Shown here: positions 31,421 through 41,944 of the stretch, in pieces | Layout of the letters: every line of letters begins with the position of its first letter | Position numbering within the stretch: position 1 is the first letter of the stretch | From: Apodemus sylvaticus | Lineage: Eukaryota > Chordata > Mammalia > Rodentia > Muridae | Assembly: GCF_947179515.1 (NCBI RefSeq) | Contig: NC_067473.1 | Coordinates: 81,895,069 to 81,959,068 of the forward strand | Reading direction: 5' to 3' | DNA length: 64,000 nt | The notes under the pieces: model-generated | What the model was told of the DNA's origin: nothing | Databases searched by the model: none | The model's input: the letters and a program-made list of their open reading frames with translations, nothing else | Program-made: the position numbers and the translations under genes

Positions 31421-32340
31421 TTCCCGGCCCCAGTCCTTCGTCTGCAATCTGAGTCTTGTTCTGGCTCGCTCTGCTCTATCTGTGGGATCAGGGTGACTCT
31501 TCCTTGTCCTTCCACATGATATCTTCATACCCTCTTCTCTCCATGGGCCTTCTCTCTCATCTCTCTGGGACCCCTGACTGGGATAGGAGGTTCCACCTAT
31601 TCTCTTCTGCTCAGCTAGTAGACCGATTAGCTCTTCTATTAACCAGTCAGTTAATGGAAATGGAAGTCAGTTTTTTAACCAACCAGGCAATGGAAAAAGA
31701 ACTTTTATGTAACACAGAGACCTAGAAACTGGAGATGGTTGGCCATGAAATCTTCTGAATTTTAACCAGATATCTGAGTATAGAAATTAGACTACACAAT
31801 GCACAAAAACCATCCCCCAACACACGAATATCCCTTTTCCAAAGTTCCCCTCTTTCTTACCCTTCCCATGTTCTGGAGACTTCTTCTCTTCCTCCTCTTC
31901 CTTCTCTTCCTCCTCTTTTTCTCCTCCTGTCCATTCTCTTTCTGCTGGACATTGGATCCAAAGCCTTGGACAGGTTAGGCATGCACTGATATGTGTATAT
32001 ATCTCCTATATTTTCTACTTTGAGAGGAACTCTTCAATTACTACATGTTAACACATGTGATATCTATTCTTCTCTGACTGACTGACTTGCTTTTCTTAAT
32101 ACAATGCTTCCAAGACCCATCCTTGTTTCTGCGAAAGATCTCATTTCATCCTTCTAAAGCATGTCACAACACACTTGCTAGTGCAGGTGTCTTACTGAGA
32201 CTGAGATTTCAGTTCCTCCAGGTATACTTAGTATGTGTATGTAATAACTGTATCACATGAGAGTCCCAGCACTTCCTGTTTTCCTTTCTGTAGTCCTGGA
32301 TATTGGATCAAGTGCTACACTGAGCAGTATTCCCAGCCCC
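31421..32340. other. Non-coding stretch, pyrimidine tract
   Basis: A CTTCTC-rich tract lies at about 31880-31930. A 22-bp stretch near 31458 resembles one at 29643. No gene recognised. Confidence 0.45.
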
Positions 32341-32344
32341 TTTC

Positions 32345-32490
32345 TCACTCTTCGTTATGAGACAGCATCTTACTAGGTTCCTTGACTTGGATTCATTCTG
32401 CAGCATGAGCAGGTCCTGGGCTTCCAATCTTACTGCTTCAGGCTCCCAAGTAGCTTGATTATAGGCTTGTGCTACCAGGCCCATTTCAGA
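32345..32490 (-). mobile_element. B1 SINE, diverged
   Basis: 'atgagacagcatcttactag' and 'caggctcccaagtagcttga' are B1 reverse-complement landmarks. Confidence 0.6.
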
Positions 32491-32655
32491 TGGTAACTCC
32501 ACTTCTAGATTTTGAATAACCTCTTATTTCCCAAAATAGCGATGATAACTTACAGTTTTACTAAGAATGTGAGAAGCTTCTCTCTCCACATCCTCACAGC
32601 ATGCTTTTGTCTTTTTGATGACAGCCATTCTGAATTGAAGTGATACCTTATTATA

Positions 32656-32880
32656 TGTTTTTTAAAATTTTATTTATTTAAAACAATTATGTGTAGGATT
32701 GTTTAGTCTACATGTATGTCTGTGCACCATATGTGCACATAGTGCCTGCAGAGGCCATAAGAAGGCATCAGATTCTCTGGAACGAAAGTTACGGATTGTT
32801 GTGAGCTACCATGTAGGTGGTAGGCACTGAGCCAGAGTCCTCTGGAAGAGCGGCAAGTGCTCTTAACTACCGGGCCTTGT
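32656..32880 (-). mobile_element. B3 SINE (B2 family)
   Basis: Reverse-complement B3 landmarks: 'cctgcagaggccataagaag', 'gtgagctaccatgtaggtgg' and a decayed tRNA-like head 'gtgctcttaactacc'. Confidence 0.75.
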
Positions 32881-32959
32881 CTTTGGCCTCTTCATTAGGG
32901 TTTTGATTTGTATTGCTTTGATTGGTGTTGTTGAACGTAAATAAAAAACCTTGAAACAC

Positions 32960-32961
32960 AT

Positions 32962-32998
<37 letters not shown>

Positions 32999-33002
32999 CA
33001 CA
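32960..33002. repeat. (CA)n microsatellite
   Basis: About 20 CA units with one CG interruption. Confidence 0.95.
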
Positions 33003-33164
33003 TTCATTTATCCTCTTGAGAAATGTCTAATTGTTTACTCATTTATTTATACATTTACTTGTTTTATTGTGAGCTGGGATTTGGATCCAGGACCTTGCAC
33101 ACATGTAAGGCAGATTGTCGTTGTCATATTTTCCAGGCCCCTTGAGTATTTTTAATTAGAACGT

Positions 33165-33576
33165 TGTCTTAGTCAGAGTTTCTATTCCTGCACAAACATC
33201 ATGACCAAGAAGCAAGTTGGGGAGGAAAGGGTTTATTCAGCTTACACTTCTGCATTGCTGTTCATCACAAAAGGAAGTCAGGACTGGAACTCAAGCATGT
33301 CAGGAAGCAGGAGCTGATGCAGAGGCCGTGGAGGGATGTTTCTTACTGGCTTGCTTCCCCTGGCTTGCTCAGCCTGCTTTCTTATAGAACCCAAAAATAC
33401 CAGCCCAGGGATGGCACCACCCACAAGGGGCCCTCCCCACCTTGATCACTAATCAAGAATTATGAGAAAATGCCCACAGCTGGATCTCATGGAGGCACTT
33501 CCCCAACTGAAACTGCTTTCTCTGTGATAACTCCAGCCTGTGTCAAGTTGACACACAAAACTAGCCAGTACACACA
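33165..33576 (-). mobile_element. MaLR-like solo LTR with 5-bp TSD
   Basis: 412 bp, TGTCTTAGTC at the left and GTACACACA at the right. AACGT stands on both sides (33160-33164 and 33577-33581). Close to the copies at 44145 and 55344. Confidence 0.8.
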
Positions 33577-33848
33577 AACGTTTTAGCGTTGATTTTGGGG
33601 GAGGTGACAAATTGAGATTCTTCTATTTTAAAAATGAATCCCTCGGGGGTTGCACAGGATACAAGTGCATCCTCCCTTCTGGAGGCTGGGACCTTCGTTG
33701 TTTCCTTTGTTTGAACACAATTTTTTTTTAAATGCCAACTCTAGATTTAATACAATCCCATGTGTCTATTACTTCTGCTTGCCATGCTTTTGCAGTCTTA
33801 TAAAAATCATGATTTAGACCAATATCCTGAAGTGTTTCTTTATGGCTT

Positions 33849-34055
33849 CTTTTTAAAAAATAATCTTTATTTATATTTACTTTAGTTGTATTCATGTTTT
33901 GCCTGTCTGTATATCTCTGTACCAGATCTGCAAAGCCCACAGAGGCCAGAAAAGAATGTCAGATCCCCTGGAACTGGAGTTACAGACAGCTGTGAGCTAC
34001 CACTCAGGTACTGGGTATTAAACCCAGATCCTCCTACCTGCTTGAGTCTCTGAAA
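33849..34055 (-). mobile_element. B3 SINE
   Basis: 'cccacagaggccagaaaaga' and 'tgtgagctaccactcaggta'; the tRNA-like head is degraded. Confidence 0.7.
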
Positions 34056-34124
34056 AGGCTTTCCTTTGCCTAGGATCCATTACCAAGCATTTTTAAGGCA
34101 AGAGTTCTATCCCCAGTGCGCAAA

Positions 34125-34327
34125 TGTACACACAACCATCTGATTTTTTCACAAGGCAGCAAGAATGCCCCCTGGATAAAGGACCTTCTCTCCTGTAAAT
34201 GGTGCTGGGGAACTGATATGCTTCCAGCTGGATAAGCTAGAACCATAGCTCTTTCTGTATACAAAGGTTAACTCAAAATGGATTGAAGACTTAAATATAG
34301 GCCATGAAACTATTGGGGAAAAGCTGA
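34125..34327 (+). mobile_element. Old L1 ORF2 fragment
   Basis: 'gtaaatggtgctggggaact' and 'ctcaaaatggattgaagac' match an old L1 ORF2 region. It ends where the minisatellite begins. Confidence 0.6.
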
Positions 34328-34330
34328 AAG

Positions 34331-34990
34331 GGAGCTCTGGAGAGGTGGCTCAGCAGTTAGGGAGCCCTGGAGGGGTGGCCCAGCAGTTAGGGAGCCCTGG
34401 AGGGGTGGTTCAGCAGTTAGGGAGCCCTGGAGGGGTGGCCCAGCAGTTAGGGAGCCCTGGAGGGGTGGTTCAGCAGTTAGGGAGCCCTGGAGGGGTGGCC
34501 CAGCAGTTAGGGAGCCCTGGAGGGGTGGTTCAGCAGTTAGGGAGCCCTGGAGGGGTGGCCCAGCAGTTAGGGAGCCCTGGAGGGGTGGCCCAGCAGTTAG
34601 GGAGCCCTGGAGGGGTGGTTCAGCAGTTAGGGAGCCCTGGAGGGGTGGCCCAGCAGTTAGGGAGCCCTGGAGGGGTGGTTCAGCAGTTAGGGAGCCCTGG
34701 AGGGGTGGTTCAGCAGTTAGGGAGCCCTGGAGGGGTGGTTCAGCAGTTAGGGAGCCCTGGAGGGGTGGCCCAGCAGTTAGGGAGCCCTGGAGGGGTGGTT
34801 CAGCAGTTAGGGAGCCCTGGAGGGGTGGTTCAGCAGTTAGGGAGCCCTAGAGGGGTGGTTCAGCAGTTAGGGAGCCCTGGAGGGGTGGTTCAGCAGTTAG
34901 GGAGCCCTGGAGGGGTGGTTCAGCAGTTAGGGAGCCCTGGAGGGGTGGCCCAGCAGTTAGGGAGCCCTGGAGAGGTGGTTCAACAGTTAA
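34331..34990 (+). repeat. 30-bp minisatellite, about 22 copies, B2-derived
   Basis: A regular 30-bp unit (key part 'ggtggttcagcagttag' following 'ggagccctggagg'). The first unit reads 'ctctggagaggtggctcagc' and the last runs on into 'caacagttaagagctgagag'. Both look like the tRNA-derived head of a B2 ('ctggagagatggctcag'). Units alternate between 'ggcccag' and 'ggttcag' variants, regularly in the left half. The unit is 10 codons, so it reads as an open decapeptide repeat, but no ATG opens that frame. Confidence 0.95.
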
Positions 34991-35900
34991 GAGCTGAGAG
35001 TAAAGAGAGGTTTTGATTGCTTCTCAGGTTGCTTGATTCTAGAAGCAGATTGTGGACTTGATCTTCAGGGTCCTGGGAAGCAATGTGGAGCGCCTTTTCT
35101 TTTCTCTTTTTTCTCTGTTGATTTAACTTGAAGTTAAGTTAGTATGGATTTCTTGTTTCCTTTATCCTTTGTTCAGTAACTTAGGACACTCCAAGTTTTT
35201 TAATTTTTTTTTCCAACTAGGAAAACTGATCACTACCATTTTTTTGAGGGCCATCTATAGTTTCTTATTAGATCGCTGGATTCTAATAATAAGCTCTATA
35301 CTATTTTTTATACTGATTTTTTAAATACCTTATTTTCTCTTTGCAGAAGTCTATGAAACTTTGTTAGCTCACTCACATAGCTGTTGTATTCCATTTGCTT
35401 ACGTTTTATTTAGCACCTTTGCTTTTTTTTTCTTTTTAATTAAGCCTGTTTGGTGTCAATTGCTTATTTTTCTCGTTTGTTGGTGTCTTTACCAGGCTTT
35501 GGTATCTGGATTATTTGGTAGCTTTCCAAAACAAATTGAGAAAGCTCTGTTGATTTACTTTTAATATTCTCAAGTTTTAATAAATCGAGGATGCATTTAA
35601 CTAGTGGTAGCTTGTGGGATCTGGAGCCCTGGCCCCAAACTGTCACATGTTCAGGAACTTACATTTACTAACCATGAGTTCACAGCATCTCAAAAACATC
35701 CTGAGGGATGGTTCCAGCCTATTTATTATGTACACCCCCAGTAACTAAGTTTTTAAAAAGATTCTTTTAAGTTTCCTTCCTTTCCCAGAGCAGCAAAGGG
35801 AAACTGGATCCGCTGCCACGTAGGAGTCTCCATATCGTCTCTTGGGACCCGTAGTGCTCAGGCAAGGGGCCTGGCAGTCGGAGCGATCTTCTCCCGGCTT
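34991..35900. other. AT-rich non-coding stretch upstream of Fkbp9
   Basis: Mostly AT-rich with T runs to about 35580, then more mixed sequence approaching the CpG-rich promoter. No gene recognised. Confidence 0.5.
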
Positions 35901-36122
35901 CTGGAGGCGGGGAGGGCAGAGGAATTCCCAAGCTTCATTTTCCTGGTGGGTCGACGCCCCTCGGGCTGGGCGCGGCTCTTCCCCTCCGCCCGGCAGGGGG
36001 CGGGCACGGGCGGCGGGGGGCGGGCGCAGCGGCCCGGGGCTAGCCGGGAGACCTTTCCACGTTTGCATCGCTGCCGCGGCGCGCCCAGCTTTGCTCCTCG
36101 CTTCCCTTGTCCAGGCCGTGCG
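35900..36122 (+). promoter_or_regulatory. Fkbp9: Fkbp9 CpG-rich promoter and 5' UTR
   Basis: The sequence turns sharply GC- and CpG-rich from about 35900 to 36350, the only such island outside an L1. Two GC boxes of the GGGGGCGGGC type stand at 35996-36005 and 36016-36025. I see no TATA box. The transcription start cannot be read from sequence alone. Part of this span is 5' UTR. Confidence 0.75.
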
Positions 36123-36343
36123 ATGGCATTCGGGGCCCGGGGCTGGCGGCGCCGGTCGCTGCTCCTGCTGCTGCTCTGGGTGACCGGGCAGGCTGCCCCC
36201 GTGTTGGGCCTGGCTGTGAGCTCGGAACTTCAGATCCAGCGGAGCTTCGTGCCTGATGAGTGTCCGCGCACGGTGCGCAGCGGCGACTTCGTGCGCTACC
36301 ACTACGTGGGGACTTTCCTCGACGGCCAGAAGTTCGACTCCAG
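36123..36343 (+). CDS. Fkbp9: Fkbp9 exon 1: signal peptide and start of FKBP domain 1
   Basis: Encodes residues 1-73 and two bases of codon 74. FKBP9 is an ER-resident peptidyl-prolyl cis-trans isomerase with four FKBP domains, EF hands and a C-terminal ER retention signal; only the start is here. Residues 1 to about 24 are a signal peptide (basic MAFGARGWRRRS, then a leucine run). The mature start leads into DECPRTVRSGDFVRYHYVGT and FDS, the beginning of FKBP domain 1 (about 54-142). The ATG at 36123 has G at -3 and G at +4; the frame upstream is open but has no ATG, so this start is chosen. The donor is CAG/GTACCT at 36344. I identify FKBP9 rather than FKBP10 from the N-terminal sequence as remembered. 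Confidence 0.93.
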
Positions 36344-37540
36344 GTACCTCGTGCCCCCCCAACACTCCCCAAGGACCTCCACCAGCCTGCCCCCACCACC
36401 TCTGCCGCCCTCCCCATGCCTCCGGAGGTGGGCTGTGCCTTCTCTCCGGGACCACAGCGGTAGGTGGGACCTTGAGATTGTGGACAGGACAATTCCTCCT
36501 TTCCTCTCTGTCTTTCACAGCGGCGCAAGGTTTTTCAGATCTGTAAATGGCCACTCAGCGAGACCTCCAAGAGTGGGTGATGCCCGCCCACCTCCTTGGT
36601 GGTCTCTCTTGACTGGTCCCTGGGTTTCATCCCTGGATTGTCTAGTCAACACAGCCTTAGCTCAGATGACCGGGAGGAGGAGAAGGAGAGGGAGAGGGAG
36701 GTAGGTGTCCGGTAATCGCAGCCACTATATTGAACTGTTGAGTTGTTAGGCACCGTTCTGTTTTGTATGTATATAAATATGCATGAGCCCATTTAAATCT
36801 TTGGGGAGTTACTAGAAGAACCGTGTTTTACCAACGAAGTAGCCAAGACTAGTGAGATCTGCGCAAATACTGGATTCAGGTTATGGGAATTCAAATGCTG
36901 TTCCTGAGTGTAACTCCATTGCCCTCCCCTTCCGGCTTTACAAAAACTGCGGGAGAGATGGCCTGGAGCAGCCCTGTGGGCTTGCCCCTGTAACTTGTCC
37001 TAAGTCTTCAGCTCGCTTCAGCCTTGCTTCTTTCTTAGGGCTGCTGTTACTAACCCTAGGCTGTGCCCTCGTGGTGAACCGCTCTATTAGGCAGGGAACT
37101 GCGGAGCCTCTGCTGTGTGCGGGAATGGGCTTATGTACAATACAAGCAGCTGCGATTGTCTCTATTTGAAATTCCAGATAGTGAGTATGTAAAAACGTTA
37201 ACGGTTGTCGGTAATATGTGGCACAAAGCAAATGCTTAGATATGGTCATCCTTAGTGTTAATTATCTTTTGGGACATGCAGGGAGATTGAACCCAGGACT
37301 GTACATTCTAGGCAAGCTCTGTATTGCTGACTTATATCCCCAGACCTAGTCATACCGTTGTTTCAGTTGTAGTTTTTATACCAAGCTTAACTGAGGTATT
37401 CCCCTGCTATGCAGCTCTCCTGGAATGTATAGGACCAGTTGTTTTCTGTAATTCACTCACCTGTCATCCCCTCTGTCAGTGTTCCTAGTTCTTTGTGTTC
37501 TTTTTAAGATGTTAGTTGTCTTTTTAAAAATTATATTTTC

Positions 37541-37675
37541 TGGATGTGGTTGTGCATACCCTTTGTCCCAGCATCTAAGAGGTAGAGGCAGGCAGGTCTT
37601 TCTGTGAGTTCGAGGCTAGCCAGGTATACCTAACATGTTTCAGGATAGCCAGAACTGCATTGTAAGACTTTGGCC
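37541..37675 (+). mobile_element. B1 SINE, diverged
   Basis: 'ggtagaggcaggcaggtctt' and 'gagttcgaggctagccaggt'. Confidence 0.75.
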
Positions 37676-38747
37676 CCTCATAAGGCTTTGATCTTTATAT
37701 CTGTAAAGAGGTTGATCATCTGTTCATGTGCTCATTGGTTATTTGTATAGCTTTGATTTATTCCTTTAATATAAAGTAATTTTTTGTTGAGCTGACAGTA
37801 ACTAATAGTTCCCATTAGAACAAGTTCTACTCTCTAAGGATGACTACAAGGACAGTGGTAAGACCACCATGGTCCAACCATAGCGTTTATGCACTGTCTA
37901 CCCTTAAGAGATCTAGTCTTAGATGCTTCTCTCTGAGACTGACATTTAGCACAGGCAAGTAATTACAAAATGTTGAGACAGGCACAAGAAGAATAGCAGA
38001 GCCTGCTCTCTCTCACAAGAGGCCATACCTAGTTTTACCTCATAAAACTGCCTTCGCAGGGTAAAATTATTTTCATCTCAGAAGAATTCATCTATGCTCA
38101 GAAGACAGTGAGGATGATACCTCATTACAGATTAAGGCAGTAAGGCTGAGAATATCAAGACAGCCGAGAATTGGGTGGTCACGTGGGAATCTTAATGTAG
38201 GCAGTTTATGCCAGTTATCTGGGTTCTGTAGTCTGTCATAAAGATGGTGGAAGAAAAGCAAGAAGCAGTGGACCCACACAGAGGGCTTAACTGTATGTTC
38301 TGTGTGTGCCAGAGGTGGGTGGTCAGCATGGAGTTCCTGGATTACAGGGATAAGACCTACGGAAGAGCAAAATGTACAAGGGAGGAGCTGAGGAGCAAAA
38401 TTTGGAAGGGGAGGTGGTAAGGCTGATAGCAGGGTGTGGAGTGGGGTGCACGGTGTCGCAAAGCGAGGCCCGGTCGGTGTGGTCTCAGTGAGAGTGGGAC
38501 AGGGACAAGTGGGAGAAGTAGGAGGAAGCTGAAGGGAATGGTTTAAAAACACTAAATAGACTTTATAAAACTTTTAATCTGCATAGAGTTGTGCATCTTT
38601 ATAGGAATCAACGTAACCGCCAGGAGCCAGCCGACTTTGGTGAGATCTTGCTTTCTGACTATTGAGGTTTGCACCTTGTCTGAAGACAGTAGAAAGTCCG
38701 TAAAGACTTTGAGTCCTGGGGCTCAGGGATCAGATTTCCCTTTCAGA
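37676..38747. other. Intronic stretch, nothing firm
   Basis: No exon-like frame or clear repeat. A purine-rich stretch lies at about 38360-38530. Confidence 0.5.
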
Positions 38748-39140
38748 AGTAGCTGCTATGAACATAGTGGAACATGTATCCTTATTACATGCTGGGGAAT
38801 CCTCTGGGTATATGCCCAGGAGTGGTATTGCAGGGTCTTCCGGAAGTGTCATGCCCAGTTTTCTGAGAAACTGCCAGACTGATTTCCAGAGTGGTTGTAC
38901 CATCTTTCAGCCCCACCAGCAGTGGAGGAGTGTTCCTCTTTCTCCACATCCTCGCCAACACCTGCTGTCTCCTGAGTTTTTTATCTTAGCCATTCTGACT
39001 GGTGTGAGGTGAAATCTCAGGGTTGTTTTGATTTGCATTTCCCTAATCACTAATGATGTTGAACATTTCTTAAGGTACTTCTCAGCCATTCCAAGTTCTT
39101 CATGTGAAAATTCTTTGTTTAGCTCTGTACACCATTTTTT
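38748..39140 (-). mobile_element. L1 ORF2 3' part, minus strand
   Basis: Reads as the reverse of the ORF2 end (cysteine-cluster region) from 'tgctatgaacatagtggaac' to 'agctctgtacaccatttttt'. Head to head with a plus-strand L1 end at 39183. Confidence 0.85.
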
Positions 39141-39182
39141 ATATGTATTTTTTATTTTCTATATTCTTTGTTTACATTCCAA
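39141..39182 (-). mobile_element. Remnant of an L1 3' terminus
   Basis: 'ctatattctttgtttacatt' is the reverse complement of an old L1 3' end, also seen at 46662. It is sandwiched between opposite L1 pieces. Confidence 0.5.
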
Positions 39183-39605
39183 ATGTTCATAGCAGCCCTA
39201 TTTATAATAGCCAAAAGTTGGAAAGAACCCAGATATCCCTCAATGGAGGAATGGATACAAAAAATGTGGTATATATACACAATGGAGTACTATTCAGCCA
39301 TTAGAAACAATAAATTCATGAAATTCTTAGATAAATGGATGGAGCTGGAGAACATCATCCTAAGTGAGGTAACCCAGTCTCAAAAGATCAATCATGGTAT
39401 TCACTCACTGATAAGCGGATATCAGCCTAGAAGCTTGAAATACCCAAGACACAATCCACATGTCAAATGAGGTCCAAGAAGAAGGAAGGAGTGGTCCCTG
39501 GTTCTGCTGGCTCAGTGCAGCAGTGTAGGGGAACACCAGAACAGGGGAGTGGAAAGGGTTGGATGGGGGAACAGGGGGAGGGAAGATGGGGGGGGGGGAG
39601 AAGTA
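39183..39605 (+). mobile_element. L1 ORF2 end and 3' UTR, plus strand
   Basis: Starts at 'atgttcatagcagcccta' and runs through the ORF2 stop region into a G-rich 3' UTR tract near 39590. With 38748-39140 it looks like a twin-primed element with extra sequence at the join. Confidence 0.8.
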
Positions 39606-39717
39606 GGTGCCAAGGGGAGACAGGATGGGAAGGGCCAGACACAAAGAGCACTTTCACTGCTTCCCTCTCAGGTCTCTATTCCTTTGGAATTTGTGGAATG
39701 TTGGGATCTGAAGGTGA

Positions 39718-39720
<3 letters not shown>

Positions 39721-39775
<55 letters not shown>

Positions 39776-39780
39776 CTCTC
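39721..39780. repeat. (TC)n microsatellite
   Basis: About 28 TC units with two TTTC interruptions. Confidence 0.97.
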
Positions 39781-39788
39781 CCTAATTT

Positions 39789-40005
39789 AAAAAAAAGACT
39801 TTTATTATTTTTAAATTATGTGTCTGTGTGTGGATATGGACACATGCATGTCCAGTATTCCCTCAGAGGCCAGAGGTGTCGGATCCCTTAGAGCTGGAGT
39901 TAGTTCTAGGCAGTTTTGTGCTGCCTGGCGTGCATGTTGGGAACCAAACCCATGCCTGCTTAAAGAGCAGTATGAAATTTTCCACTGAGCCATCGTCTCT
40001 CCAGC
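39789..40005 (-). mobile_element. B3/B2-type SINE
   Basis: 'ccctcagaggccagaggtgt' and the tRNA-like head 'actgagccatcgtctctcca'. Confidence 0.75.
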
Positions 40006-40009
40006 CCAA

Positions 40010-40970
40010 ATCTTTGGTAGCCTTATACAAAGTGTGTGTAGAGGGGAAAAATCTAGGATTTGTACTTTGGCTCCCTTGGTGGTTTTGCCAGAAGAAAATG
40101 GCAGCTGTCAGGTGGCTGAGATGGCTCAGTGGGTAGAGCTCCTTGCTGTCTCTCTGATGATGTTTATGCCCCTCAATAACTGTTAATGAGGAAACGAAAA
40201 TGAGGACTTGTATTCTGGGTAGAGTCATAAACAGCAAGAGAACCTTGTACCAGGGGTGGTTGTTGTTGTTGTTTTGCTTTCTTTTTCTGTGTCTCCGTCA
40301 GACACTTGAAGCCAATGGGCCTTTTCTGCATGTGGACAGTTTCAAAGGTGACTAGGGCTGTCAGCCCTTGGCCACTGCTTTGGACGTGGCTGTGTTTAAC
40401 CTCTGTGGGCTTGTGAATGTGTTCTTGTGTGCACTGTTGCAGAGGCAAGCGGATGACAGCTCCACCTGCTGGTGCTGTGGGGCTCCTGGCCAGCCTCCCG
40501 TTTCATCTTAGGAGTTCCATTCCATTTCTAGGCACGAGAGTAAGGGAAGCAGCACGTTTGGGTGCTCTGGTTTCCTTCTGGGACTAAATATGCTTCCATT
40601 TTCATTATCCTGGCAAAAAGTCCTCTCTCTGGGTCATTGGCAGCCTTCAGGTCTCTCTGCAAACCTCCAAGGTGCAGGCATTTGATTGATGCCCACTGTA
40701 TGTGTTGGTAGGTAGGCCAACTTGTGCTGCTCGAAGCTTTCAAACTAAATGCATCCAAAGTTTTCAAACTGAATGCATCCAAATAACTTACAGAGATTTG
40801 TTACACACTTTCTGGTTTGCTAGCTCTCAGGGTGTGGGCCCAAGAAGCATTTGCATTTGAGACAAGTTCCTTACTGATCCAGCTGTCTAGAACGTAGGAC
40901 TTTGAGAACCGTTGCTCTAAAAGAGCTATAGATTTGTTGGAGCTCAGTTCACTGCATTTCTACTCAGTCA
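40010..40970. other. Intronic stretch, nothing recognised
   Basis: Contains a short (TTG)n at about 40258-40272 and a local duplication 'tttcaaactaaatgcatcca' / 'tttcaaactgaatgcatcca' (40738 and 40761). No gene. Confidence 0.5.
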
Positions 40971-40974
40971 CCCA

Positions 40975-41060
40975 TTTGTTTATTCATTAAACAGATACTT
41001 ATTGAGTGCCTACTATTCTAGGTTCTGGAGATGTGGTAGTGATTAAAACAGTGATTAAAA
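40975..41060. repeat. Possible ancient mammalian repeat (L2-like)
   Basis: 'cttattgagtgcctactatt' and 'ctaggttctggagatgtgg' resemble the conserved end of an ancient mammalian LINE (L2). Short and diverged. Confidence 0.4.
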
Positions 41061-41712
41061 CAGAACGTTCTGAAGCTTACATTTCTACTGGGAAAACACA
41101 TCTACTCCAAGTTACACAGTAAACTGGAAGTTGTTGAGAGCTATAGTGGTAGAGAGAGCAGAGGGAGGTTGAGGTCGGGGCTGAAGCGCCAGGCTCAGAC
41201 AGGTCTGATTACATTGTCCATGTAGATAATAAATAACTTCTAGACTCCATGGTAAACTCTCTGTGTCTCGTGTAAGTCAGCTGGCTCACAGAGGCTGCCA
41301 AGTGAGGGGCAGACATCCATGCCTCTGCCGATTCCAGTGAGAAGAAGTTTTCTGTCTACTGGGGAAGCCTTTGGAGGGAGACCAGATGCTTGAGATGGGT
41401 CCTGAGCATTGACAGTATTTTATTTCTTCAATGTAGAGAGTATGCTTAAGAGAGAAAGATGTGTGTGTGTGAAACGTGGGCATGAATAGTATCATGCTCA
41501 AGGAACAGAAAAAGATTAAAATGTCCCTGATAGCTGGATCAGGAGGCAGGAGCTCTAGAGCTGGTCAGGTGTGGAGAACCCTTCCATAGGAGTCCTGATA
41601 GCTATTAGAGGCTTTTGTGAAGAGAAGTAGTGTCTGGGAGGTCTTCAGTGGATGGAGTATGAGTAAGGAACCCTAGTGATTAGTCTCGTTGCAAAAATTA
41701 TTTTGCATAATA

Positions 41713-41727
41713 TTCAATTAAGTTTCT
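41713..41727. repeat. TSD of B2, left copy
   Basis: TTCAATTAAGTTTCT, repeated at 41930-41944. Confidence 0.9.
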
Positions 41728-41929
41728 TTTTTTTAAAAGATTTTTTAAAAAAAGATTTATTTATTTTTATTACATGTAAGTTTACTGTAGCTGTCTTCAG
41801 ACATTCCAGAAGAGGGAGTCAGATCTCATTACAAATGGTTATAAGCCACCATGAGGTTGCTGGGATTTGAACTCAGGACCTTCAGAAGAACAGTCAATGC
41901 TCTTAACCGCTGAGCCATCTCTCCAGCCC
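41728..41929 (-). mobile_element. B2 SINE, full length, young
   Basis: T-rich tail at the left, intact body, and tRNA-like head ending 'gagccatctctccagccc' at the right. A perfect 15-bp TSD implies a recent insertion into Fkbp9 intron 1, antisense to the gene. Confidence 0.93.
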
Positions 41930-41944
41930 TTCAATTAAGTTTCT
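41930..41944. repeat. TSD of B2, right copy
   Basis: TTCAATTAAGTTTCT. Confidence 0.9.

Noticed and set aside
34345..35016. A 223-codon open frame of decapeptide repeats (VVQQLGSPGG type).
   Set aside because: It follows from a 30-bp (10-codon) minisatellite, has no ATG (it opens at GTG) and no gene context.
35946..36122. In-frame extension of Fkbp9 exon 1 upstream of the ATG.
   Set aside because: The upstream frame is open but begins at a non-ATG codon. The ATG at 36123 has a strong context and starts a good signal peptide.
35745..36554. A 269-codon frame antisense to Fkbp9 exon 1.
   Set aside because: GC-rich CpG-island sequence keeps antisense frames open by chance; no recognisable domain.
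38758..39012. Possible extra Fkbp9 exon in intron 1.
   Set aside because: The frame is L1 ORF2 read antisense and has no proper splice flanks.
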